From contig CALHND010000019.1 in the NCBI GenBank assembly GCA_938034875.1, positions 1 through 64,000 on the forward strand: DNA of 64,000 nucleotides. Direction: 5' to 3'. Within the stretch, counting starts at the first letter, position 1. Each line of letters opens with the position of its first letter. The position numbers and the translations under genes were made by a program. This document shows, piece after piece, positions 1 through 7,090 of the stretch. Below the pieces are notes generated by a model. The model made no database searches, was not told the DNA's origin, and saw only the letters and a program-made list of their open reading frames with translations. Source of the stretch: an uncultured Clostridia bacterium (GTDB taxonomy: Bacteria; Bacillota; Clostridia; Oscillospirales; Acutalibacteraceae).

Positions 1-136
1 ATTCGTGACCGCAAGCGCCTTTCCACCAAACGACTTTGTTTGAGCCGTATGTAATCTTATCCGGAGTAAGCGGCAGGTTTTTATCCGACCATTCCGCAAT
101 AAGTTCAGGGTGTACCTCTGATAAAATATTGCTCAT
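1..136 (-). CDS. Zinc-ribbon (DUF4379-like) protein, N-terminal fragment
   Basis: The minus strand reads ATG at 134-136 preceded by a good Shine-Dalgarno site (AGGAGAGG), and the frame stays open to the window edge, giving 45 residues. The translation has the pattern HPELIAEWSDKN, then LTPDKITYGSN, then VWWKGACGHE. This is the repeating unit of the probable zinc-ribbon family DUF4379, where W-W-K-x-x-C-G-H-E-W begins the treble-clef metal site. Such proteins usually carry several repeats and are common on clostridial mobile elements; their function is largely unknown, with nucleic-acid binding suspected. The gene is truncated by the window, so domain count and size cannot be told. The family call is from recognised motif pattern only. 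Confidence 0.7.
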   Translation of the reverse strand, partial: MSNILSEVHPELIAEWSDKNLPLTPDKITYGSNKVVWWKGACGHE

Positions 137-240
137 ACTTAATCCTCTCCTTCCTCTGCGATTAGCTTCATTATATTGGGAAAGCGTAGATTGGTATAGT
201 TTGCGACGAGGCGAGTAAAAACTATGAGAAAATACAGAAG

Positions 241-270
241 CCCCTGAGAAGCTATAACTTCTCAGGGGCT
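241..270. other. Perfect 12-bp hairpin between the zinc-ribbon gene and lysS
   Basis: The arms GCCCCTGAGAAG (241-252) and CTTCTCAGGGGC (259-270) are perfect complements around a 6-nt loop. On the minus strand the stem is followed by CTTCTGTATTTTC, a poor T-tract, so it may be a weak terminator downstream of lysS or a structural end of an inserted element. Neither strand gives a classical terminator tail. Confidence 0.5.
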
Positions 271-279
271 GTGTGAAAC

Positions 280-389
280 TAAAAATTATGCGATTTTTTT
301 GTTGCTGCACCGATTTTAGCACCGATTGGTGTAAAATTGGTGTATTTGTGTAAAATCCGAGGTTTTCGGAAAATGAAGTACATCTCGTT
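280..389 (-). pseudogene. Possible relic of an integrase C-terminus after lysS
   Basis: Immediately past the lysS stop codon the same minus-strand frame stays open for about 35 codons to a TAG at 280-282. It reads ...LHKYTNFTPIGAKIGAATKK.... The Y-T-N-F-T-P-I-G-type tail resembles the short C-terminal extensions I associate with clostridial tyrosine integrases. The DNA here is a set of direct and inverted repeats of GCACCGATT and GGTGTAAAATT (about 307-345). There is no start codon and no catalytic part, so this can only be a remnant or a coincidence. Low confidence. Confidence 0.2.
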
Positions 390-2324
390 TTAGTAGAGCT
401 TTGCGCCCGCCGGAATATGGTCATCTACCATTAGAAGATGGAGCTTTTCTTCGCCTTCTTCGTGGTGTACCGCACTAATCAGCATACCGCAGGAATCAAT
501 GCCCATCATCGGTCTTGGCGGAAGATTGGTAATAGCGATACAGGTCTTGCCGACAAGCTCCTCCGGCTCGTAATAGGCGTGAATACCGCTTAAAATCGTC
601 CTATTTTCGCCTGTACCATCGTCTAAGGTGAACTTCAAAAGCTTCTTGGACTTCGGTACGGCTTCGCAGGCAAGCACCTTGACCGCCCGGAAATCGGACT
701 TAGAGAAAGTCTCAAAATCTACGAAATCCTTGAACAAAGGCTCGATCTCTACTTTGGAGAAATCTATCTTTTCCGGCTCGGTTTTTGGCGCTTCGGACTC
801 GGTTTTGTTTACACCATTTTCGTCCTTTACACCATTCAAGGGTTTCATTGTCGGGAAGAGAAGGACATCGCGAATTGATGCGCTGTCAGTTAACAGCATG
901 ACAAGACGGTCAATTCCAAAACCAAGTCCGCCCGTTGGAGGCATACCGTATTCAAGAGCGGTTACATAGTCATAATCAACTTCTGCGTTGCATGTCGGTT
1001 CGTCCTGCTTTTTGATGGCAACCTGACGCTCAAAGCGCTCTTTCTGGTCAATCGGGTCATTCAGCTCGCTGAATGCGTTGCCGAATTCGGTTGCGTTGAT
1101 GAAATATTCGAAACGCTCGGTGAAAGCAGGTTCAGACGGCTTACGTTTAGCAAGCGGGCTGTTTTCAACGGGGTAATCGTAGATGAAGGTCGGCTGAATG
1201 AGCTTTTCCTCAACAAATGCATCGAAAAACTCTGCTAGTACAGTGCCCTTTGTTGCATTTTCAGGAACTTCAACATGCATTTTCTTAGCACATTCACGAG
1301 CCTGTTCGTCGGTTTCCCAGTCGTAATAGTCGCAGCCGGAATATTTCTTAACAGCCTCGACCATTGTCAGACGCTCCCAATGACCCATGTCAATTTCAGT
1401 GCCCTGATATGTGATTTTGAGGCTTCCGCATATTTTTTCTGCAAGCATTTTGTTCATTTCTTCAACGAGATCCATCATACCCTGATAGTCAGTGAATGCT
1501 TGGTACAACTCGATTGTAGTGAACTCTGGGTTATGCTTTGTATCCATTCCTTCGTTACGGAAAATTCTGCCGACTTCATACACGCGGTGCATACCGCCGA
1601 CAATAAGACGCTTTAGGTAAAGCTCGGTTTCGATACGCAGATACATATCCATATCGAGGGTGTTATGATGTGTCTTAAACGGACGAGCTGAAGCACCGAT
1701 TTCCAGCGGAACGAGTATAGGTGTGTCAACCTCGGTGAAGCCCTTTCCGTCAAGGTAATTGCGTATTTCTTTAAGAATGCGTGAGCGCTTTTCAAATACA
1801 TCTCTAACTTCGGGATTAACAATAAGGTCAACATAACGCTGACGATAACGCAGGTCGTTATCTTTAAGACCGTGGAATTTTTCCGGCAGGGGTAAAAGCG
1901 ACTTTGCTAACAGCTCAATTGACTGGGTGTGAACGGAAATTTCTCCTGTTTTGGTCAGGAAAACATATCCTTCCAGTCCGACAATATCACCGATATCCCA
2001 CTTTTTGAATGCAGCGTAACTTTCTTCGCCTACATCGTCACGTCTGATATAAGCTTGAATATTTCCGTTTGCATCCTGAACATTGTAGAAGCTTGCTTTA
2101 CCCATGATGCGGCGGCTCATAATACGTCCGGCAATGCGTACAGTTTTTTCATTATAGCTGTCAAAATCGGCCTTTATATCGGCTGTATAGTCTGTAAAAT
2201 CAAACTTTGTTTTTACAAACGGGTCATTGCCGTCAGCCTGCAAAGCGGAAAGCTTTTCACGGCGTATTCTAAGTACTTCGCTGAGCTCCTGCTCAGTAAC
2301 GTTGGTATCCTTAATTTCTTCCAT
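390..2324 (-). CDS. lysS: Lysyl-tRNA synthetase with C-terminal tRNA-binding domain
   Basis: Class II lysine-tRNA ligase: it charges tRNA-Lys using ATP in the cytoplasm. The 644 residues start with a helical lead, then an anticodon-binding OB fold (about 60-140). The catalytic core follows: motif 2 is near VYEVGRIFRNEGMD and motif 3 near GLGFGIDRLVML. After a short Glu/Lys-rich linker the last roughly 110 residues (FETFSKSDFRAVKV to the end) form an EMAP-II/Trbp111-type tRNA-binding domain. Standard bacterial LysRS is about 490-500 residues, so this is a fusion. The same domain closes metG in this window. It lies 59 bp downstream of greA on the same strand, with a terminator-like hairpin between them. 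Start ATG at 2322-2324. Confidence 0.95.
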   Translation of the reverse strand: MEEIKDTNVTEQELSEVLRIRREKLSALQADGNDPFVKTKFDFTDYTADIKADFDSYNEKTVRIAGRIMSRRIMGKASFYNVQDANGNIQAYIRRDDVGEESYAAFKKWDIGDIVGLEGYVFLTKTGEISVHTQSIELLAKSLLPLPEKFHGLKDNDLRYRQRYVDLIVNPEVRDVFEKRSRILKEIRNYLDGKGFTEVDTPILVPLEIGASARPFKTHHNTLDMDMYLRIETELYLKRLIVGGMHRVYEVGRIFRNEGMDTKHNPEFTTIELYQAFTDYQGMMDLVEEMNKMLAEKICGSLKITYQGTEIDMGHWERLTMVEAVKKYSGCDYYDWETDEQARECAKKMHVEVPENATKGTVLAEFFDAFVEEKLIQPTFIYDYPVENSPLAKRKPSEPAFTERFEYFINATEFGNAFSELNDPIDQKERFERQVAIKKQDEPTCNAEVDYDYVTALEYGMPPTGGLGFGIDRLVMLLTDSASIRDVLLFPTMKPLNGVKDENGVNKTESEAPKTEPEKIDFSKVEIEPLFKDFVDFETFSKSDFRAVKVLACEAVPKSKKLLKFTLDDGTGENRTILSGIHAYYEPEELVGKTCIAITNLPPRPMMGIDSCGMLISAVHHEEGEEKLHLLMVDDHIPAGAKLY

Positions 2325-2347
2325 TTAATCGCACTTCCTTTACAGTG

Positions 2348-2374
2348 AAAAAGACGGGTGTGTTACAACCCGTC
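2348..2374 (-). terminator. Terminator between greA and lysS
   Basis: On the minus strand GACGGGT and ACCCGTC pair (2353-2374) and are followed by TTTTT (2348-2352). It lies directly after greA, so greA transcripts probably end here at least partly, with read-through into lysS. Confidence 0.7.
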
Positions 2375-2383
2375 ATCATTTGT

Positions 2384-2857
2384 TTATTTAGAGATTTCAA
2401 GTACCTTAAACTTGAGCTCTCCTGCAGGCGTTTCAGCGGTAACGGTCTGACCGACCTTTGCACCGATGAGGGCCTTTCCTACGGGCGAATCGTTGGATAT
2501 AGTACCGTTTATTGGGTCAGCCTCGGCTTTGCCGACAACGGTGTATACCATTTCTTCATTAAATTCAACATCTAAAACTTTTACCTTTAAACCGAGATGC
2601 ACCTTTGTTTTGTCTACAGAGGATTCATCAATGATTGTGTAGTTTTTGAGCATGCTCTCCAACTCGCTGATTCTTGCCTCTACTCTTGCCTGCTCATTTT
2701 TAGCTTCGTCATACTCGCTGTTTTCCGAAAGGTCGCCAAAGGAACGAGCAACCTTAATTTTTTCAGCAACTTCTTTACGTGTTATTGTGGTTAAGGTTTC
2801 GTATTCGTTTTGGATTTTTTTAAGACCTTCAGCAGTAAGGGTGATAGGTTTAGACAT
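2384..2857 (-). CDS. greA: Transcription elongation factor GreA
   Basis: GreA stimulates the intrinsic RNA cleavage of backtracked RNA polymerase, rescuing stalled complexes. The 157 residues match the family length. The N-terminal coiled coil (about 1-75) contains the tip with the acidic pair in the stretch [13 protein letters not shown], which enters the polymerase secondary channel. The C-terminal half (about 80-157) is the FKBP-like polymerase-binding domain, with [13 protein letters not shown] as a signature. It has its own strong promoter and an unusually long leader of about 130 nt, and precedes lysS in the same direction, a common clostridial order. Confidence 0.97.
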   Translation of the reverse strand: MSKPITLTAEGLKKIQNEYETLTTITRKEVAEKIKVARSFGDLSENSEYDEAKNEQARVEARISELESMLKNYTIIDESSVDKTKVHLGLKVKVLDVEFNEEMVYTVVGKAEADPINGTISNDSPVGKALIGAKVGQTVTAETPAGELKFKVLEISK

Positions 2858-2991
2858 GATTTTTTTCGCTTCCGTTTCTCCGCTGCGCCGGTATAATTAT
2901 CAGCCACGGCTTATGCGCAGAATGTATTACCGTGTGGCATGATTTTTAAAAACATACTGATTGCAAGTATAAAATTTGCATAACAACCTAC

Positions 2992-3020
2992 ATTATAATA
3001 AATATTCTACTTTATGTCAA
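2992..3020 (-). promoter_or_regulatory. Sigma-A promoter of greA
   Basis: On the minus strand TTGACA (3015-3020), a 17-bp spacer and TATAAT (2992-2997): a perfect consensus. The -35 box overlaps the last codons of the upstream gene. The start point would be near 2985, leaving a leader of about 130 nt that holds a bulged stem (GCCAC.. with ..GTGGC). Confidence 0.85.
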
Positions 3021-3780
3021 GACATATCCTACGCACAATAGCATCAAGTGGCTCTTTGACACCCATAGCTGTCATAAACCCTGCCGTAATGGTTGCCATT
3101 CGCTTGATACCGCACAGTTCATACAGAGCTGCGGCAAAATCAATTTCATCAATACCTTCTGGGCAACCAGCTACAGTTGTAATGCAATTTTTTCCTATGT
3201 GCCAGCATTCTTTTAGAGGCGCAAATACACATTTATCGGTATCAATTACGCCTCTGCCGTCGGGGCACATAATGACATTGCATCGCTCTGCTACACCGTA
3301 TCCGTCAGTTACCACTGGCGCGGCACCAAATAGGGAATAACACTCGTTTGCGTATTCGGAATATTGTTCAATTTGTTTAGTGATTATGTAAACCTCATTT
3401 GATAAATTCATAAGAGGCTTAAGACAACCACAAAAGCAACAGTCTTTGTCAATAAGCGCGACCGACACCGAGCGTTTGTATTTGCTTGCCAATTTTAATA
3501 CTGTAAGTGCCGAATGGATTTCTATATGTTGCCTGTATCGGGAACTATCAAACAACATTGACCTAAAATCATCTGGCAGATTTATGTCAACTTGTGTAAT
3601 AAATGGTCTACCTCTCATTGCACGTGCAATGGCGGGCCAGTAGAGCTTACCTTTTTTCATTGTAGCGCGAATGATATCGTAGTGGGAATCTCCGTATTTA
3701 ATGTTCTCGATTTTAGGACGTCGATAAAAAGGCTTTCCACGACGCCTTTTTCCTCTGTCTGCAAGTAAAATGCAAAACAT
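3007..3780 (-). CDS. Uncharacterised 257-residue protein
   Basis: I do not recognise this protein. I place the start at the ATG 3778-3780 because AGGAGG sits 7-8 nt before it; the frame extends ten more codons upstream without a ribosome site. Visible features: a very basic N-terminus (DRGKRRRGKPFYRRP), a central Cys cluster (DKDCCFCGC), and a C-terminal half with alternating hydrophobic strands and glycines (VVTDGYG, CPDGRGVID, TTVAGCPEGIDEIDFAAALYEL). No signal peptide or membrane segment is obvious. It looks soluble and mixed alpha/beta. It is divergently placed to rarA and upstream of greA. It is a real gene by its start site and lack of a better opposite frame; the function is unknown. 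Confidence 0.75.
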   Translation of the reverse strand: MFCILLADRGKRRRGKPFYRRPKIENIKYGDSHYDIIRATMKKGKLYWPAIARAMRGRPFITQVDINLPDDFRSMLFDSSRYRQHIEIHSALTVLKLASKYKRSVSVALIDKDCCFCGCLKPLMNLSNEVYIITKQIEQYSEYANECYSLFGAAPVVTDGYGVAERCNVIMCPDGRGVIDTDKCVFAPLKECWHIGKNCITTVAGCPEGIDEIDFAAALYELCGIKRMATITAGFMTAMGVKEPLDAIVRRICLDIK

Positions 3781-3824
3781 ATGACCACCTCCTGCACTTA
3801 GCACTATCAAATATATGCGGCTTC

Positions 3825-3853
3825 TTTACAAAACTTTAGTTATGTAGTAAAAT
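3825..3853 (+). promoter_or_regulatory. Promoter of rarA
   Basis: TTTACA (3825-3830), 17-bp spacer, TAAAAT (3848-3853), about 30 bp before the rarA start and divergent from the gene at 3780. Confidence 0.6.
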
Positions 3854-3883
3854 ATTATCATATGTATATTTGGAGGAGTCGCT

Positions 3884-5155
3884 ATGTCATCACCACTTGC
3901 TGACCGCATGAGACCGTCATCTCTTGATGAGATAGTCGGTCAGCATCATCTTGTAGACAACGGTAAAGCGCTGCGCCGCATTATTGAAAGCGGTAATGTG
4001 CCTAATTTAATTTTTTACGGACCGTCAGGAGTTGGCAAAACAACACTTGCGCGTATTATTGCAAACCGTACAAATCGCCGTTTGCATATACTTAACGGCA
4101 CGACTGCATCCACTCAGGAAATTCGAGCGGTTATTGATGAAATAGGCACTTTTTCTGCTTTGGACGGCATTTTGCTCTACCTTGATGAAATACAATATTT
4201 TAATAAACGCCAACAGCAAAGTTTGCTTGAACACATTGAAAACGGAAATATTACACTTATAGCATCCACAACCGAAAATCCGTATTTTTATATATACAAC
4301 GCGATTCTATCACGCTCCACCGTTTTTGAATTTAAACCGGTTGATGCAAGGGATATAGAAGTTGCGGTACGCCGTGCTGTCGACTATTTGAGCGAGGAGC
4401 AGGGCAGACAAATTAAAATTGAGGACGAAGCCGTTACGGTTATTGCATCCGGTTGCGGCGGCGATGTTAGAAAATCGCTTAATGCTGTTGAGCTTTGCGC
4501 CTCGTGCGTTATGCACGAGGATGATCCGCTGATTACTGCTGAAACTGCTTTAGAACTTTCACAACGCAGCGCTATGCGATATGACCGTGACGGAGATGCG
4601 CACTATGACATTTTTTCTGCCTTTCAGAAGTCTATGCGAGGATCTGATCCGAATGCAGCACTGCATTATCTTGCTCGTTTGCTTGAAGCAGGGGATTTAC
4701 CCGGCGCATGCCGACGACTGATTATATGTGCGTGCGAAGATGTGGGGCTTGCTTATCCCCAAATAATTTCGATCGTAAAATCGTGCGTGGACGCTGCTTT
4801 TCAGGTCGGATTGCCTGAAGCACGCATACCGCTTGCAGACGCGGTAATAATGGTAGCAACGGCACCAAAGTCAAATACAGCCATTTCTGCCATAGATGCT
4901 GCAATGGCTGATGTTCGCGCCGGTAAAACCGGCCCCATTCCCGATGATTTGCGTGACGGACATTATCAAGGTGCACAAAAAATGGGGCACGCAAAGGGAT
5001 ATGTATATCCTCATTCATACCCAAATCACTATTATCCGCAGCAGTATTTACCCGATGAAATTAAGGATGCGGTATACTATAATTTTGGCGATAATAAGAA
5101 CGAGCAAGCGTATAAGTCATATTGGGACGCTGTAAAATTTGGCAAAAAGGAGTAA
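3884..5155 (+). CDS. rarA: Replication-associated recombination protein A (MgsA/RarA ATPase)
   Basis: AAA+ ATPase of the RarA/MgsA/WRNIP1 family that acts at stalled replication forks and single-strand gaps. The 423 residues match the family. An N-terminal RPxxLDEIVGQ motif precedes Walker A GPSGVGKT (46-53), Walker B LYLDEIQ (about 97-103) and the sensor-1 region STTENP. The C-terminal tetramerisation part includes the conserved KSMRGSDPNAALHYLARLLEAG and GHAKGY stretches. Start chosen for the GGAGG 9 nt upstream. The last codons overlap the ribosome-binding site of the following PH-domain gene, so the three genes 3884-7018 are probably one transcript. Confidence 0.96.
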   Translation: MSSPLADRMRPSSLDEIVGQHHLVDNGKALRRIIESGNVPNLIFYGPSGVGKTTLARIIANRTNRRLHILNGTTASTQEIRAVIDEIGTFSALDGILLYLDEIQYFNKRQQQSLLEHIENGNITLIASTTENPYFYIYNAILSRSTVFEFKPVDARDIEVAVRRAVDYLSEEQGRQIKIEDEAVTVIASGCGGDVRKSLNAVELCASCVMHEDDPLITAETALELSQRSAMRYDRDGDAHYDIFSAFQKSMRGSDPNAALHYLARLLEAGDLPGACRRLIICACEDVGLAYPQIISIVKSCVDAAFQVGLPEARIPLADAVIMVATAPKSNTAISAIDAAMADVRAGKTGPIPDDLRDGHYQGAQKMGHAKGYVYPHSYPNHYYPQQYLPDEIKDAVYYNFGDNKNEQAYKSYWDAVKFGKKE

Positions 5156-5159
5156 AGTA

Positions 5160-5594
5160 ATGCACATAAAGGTATCAAATCGACTTATGTCACTTTTGAG
5201 GCTTTATCTTTGTATAATACTTGCATTCATTGCCTTTATGTGTGGAATACTGTCCGTTTTTTCGCTTTTTATTTGCGCGGCAGTTACTGTTGTGTCAATT
5301 GTTGTTGCAGCGGTGATATCGTTTTACTACATTCCACGGCTTTATCGGTCTTATGATGTTGAAATAACTGAAAATTCACTTATAGTTAACCGCGGCGTTT
5401 TTATTCGCCGCCGATATATTATGCCATGTCCCAGACTTATTTATTTTGAACGTACGCAAACTATTTTTAGCCGAATTTTTGGCTTATATTCGGTTCGTGT
5501 GCATGCGGCACGGGCACGATTAATCATACCGGGGCTGTCTAAACGCGAAGCGTTCAGATTGACTACACTGTTGTCGGGGGAAAATGAGCAATGA
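5160..5594 (+). CDS. YdbS-type PH-domain membrane protein
   Basis: A 144-residue protein with two adjacent hydrophobic segments near the N-terminus (about 12-33 and 36-58) followed by a bacterial PH (bPH2, DUF304) domain: YDVEITENSLIVNRGVFIRRR and the conserved ..I.Y..R.Q.IF..... pattern. I start at ATG 5160 because AAGGAG lies 7 nt ahead; an ATG at 5139 in the same frame lies inside rarA without a site of its own. It overlaps the next gene by 4 nt (ATGA), the usual ydbS-ydbT arrangement. In Bacillus the pair has been linked to cell-envelope protection against bacteriocins; that role here is inference. Confidence 0.8.
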   Translation: MHIKVSNRLMSLLRLYLCIILAFIAFMCGILSVFSLFICAAVTVVSIVVAAVISFYYIPRLYRSYDVEITENSLIVNRGVFIRRRYIMPCPRLIYFERTQTIFSRIFGLYSVRVHAARARLIIPGLSKREAFRLTTLLSGENEQ

Positions 5595-7018
5595 TTGCAG
5601 AACTTACGGTAAAAACTCATCCCTTGATGATATTCAAATTTACGCGACGATACATTTTTATTTTACTTTTTCCGCTTTTTCGCGGCTTGTTAAACTATGG
5701 AGCAACAGGGTCGTTGTCGAGTCTTGTTATTATGGAACTTATACTTGCATTTTTGATAATATTTGTTTCTGTACTGCGCTGGATGTCCTTTAGCGTTATT
5801 TTTCGGGATGATTGTTTAGTGGTTGATTCGGGCGTTATTATTCGCCGTCATGCAGTCATGCCCACGGAAAAAATATCGGTCAGCTACACCGGCCACAATC
5901 CTTTGCTTGCATTGTTAGGAGCGGTTTCGGTACGAATTGACACTGACTCGGGTTTTCGCAAAAAAGCCGACTTTGAAATATATTTTAGTAGAAAAGCCGC
6001 AAAGGCATATGAGTTAATGTTTGAGCCGAAAAACGATGGAAAAATCCGTTACCGTTCTCGTTTCGGCATGGCTGTAATAATGGCACTTGCAAATGCATCG
6101 GCACTTACAGGACTGATCGTTCTTGCTCCCGCTATAAATCGAGCAGGCGAGGTACTTGGTGACAGATTAAATTATAATCTGCGAGATACGCTGAGTTTAG
6201 CTACTGCACTTATCGGTAAAATTATACCGCCTGCCGCAACGGTTATTGCAATAATTTTTGTTGCGGGTTTTGCAGTTTCGTTTTTAATTACATTTTTTAA
6301 ATACATTCCTTTTTGCATGCATGAATCAGACGATAAAATAACCGTTGAGCATGGTTTCATCTCATACCATCGCACTGTTATCAATCGGCCGTCAATAAAT
6401 GCTGTTGTAGTAAATATTCCACCCGTAATGCGAGCTTTGCGTTTTTGTTGGGTGGGCATTTCCGCGGCTGGCTACGGTAAAAAACGGGGTGAGAGCGAGG
6501 TTGTGTTACCAGCAGTAAATATGCGCCAGGCAAATGATTTTCAGCTTGGCATATTTGACTTATCTGATGATGGTAGATACGACCTTACTTGTTCTCGCAG
6601 GGTACTCAAACGTGCTGTTTATATGCCTGCAATTTTGCTTATGCTCAGCGTTGTCGCGGAAGTGATTCTTGTTCTGCTTTTTTCAGCATTCAGCGGAATG
6701 ATTGCTCTGATAATAACATTTGTACAGCTTATCATACTGTACTTCCTTTCGGTAAGAATTAATTATCAACGCAACGGTGGCGTTAGTATATACGACGGTG
6801 TTACTATGCATTCTTACAAACGACTGACTATCAAGAAAATGCGCGTTAAAAAAGATAAAACCTGCATGATAAGAATATCCGAGGGACCTTTTGAACGCAG
6901 ATATGGGGTGGTAAGGATGGCTGTTACTGTACGCTCGGAACGGCCTATGACACTGACTGCTGCTAATTTGGATAAAAATATGACAAACAAGCTTATTGAC
7001 AGATATTTTAGAGTGTAA
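5591..7018 (+). CDS. YdbT-type membrane protein with repeated PH domains
   Basis: The 475-residue partner of the preceding protein, starting in the ATGA overlap. It has about six hydrophobic segments in pairs (near 20-60, 160-225 and 345-385). After each pair comes a bPH2-like strand-rich region: DDCLVVDSGVIIRRHAVMP near 75, DDKITVEHGFISYHRTVI near 248, and the final VRINYQRNGGVSIYDG block. The layout of repeated TM pair plus PH unit fits YdbT. The molecular activity is unknown; membrane placement is clear from the sequence. The ribosome site for metG and its own promoter follow, so this gene likely ends the rarA transcript. Confidence 0.8.
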   Translation: MIAELTVKTHPLMIFKFTRRYIFILLFPLFRGLLNYGATGSLSSLVIMELILAFLIIFVSVLRWMSFSVIFRDDCLVVDSGVIIRRHAVMPTEKISVSYTGHNPLLALLGAVSVRIDTDSGFRKKADFEIYFSRKAAKAYELMFEPKNDGKIRYRSRFGMAVIMALANASALTGLIVLAPAINRAGEVLGDRLNYNLRDTLSLATALIGKIIPPAATVIAIIFVAGFAVSFLITFFKYIPFCMHESDDKITVEHGFISYHRTVINRPSINAVVVNIPPVMRALRFCWVGISAAGYGKKRGESEVVLPAVNMRQANDFQLGIFDLSDDGRYDLTCSRRVLKRAVYMPAILLMLSVVAEVILVLLFSAFSGMIALIITFVQLIILYFLSVRINYQRNGGVSIYDGVTMHSYKRLTIKKMRVKKDKTCMIRISEGPFERRYGVVRMAVTVRSERPMTLTAANLDKNMTNKLIDRYFRV

Positions 7019-7021
7019 AAC

Positions 7022-7049
7022 TTGAATTTTCCACTCTTAATGGTATAAT
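7022..7049 (+). promoter_or_regulatory. Promoter of metG
   Basis: TTGAAT (7022-7027), 16-bp spacer, TATAAT (7044-7049); the metG start lies about 40 bp downstream. Confidence 0.7.
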
Positions 7050-7090
7050 AGACCATATATTAAGCCAATGACGGCTGGAGGAATAACAAA

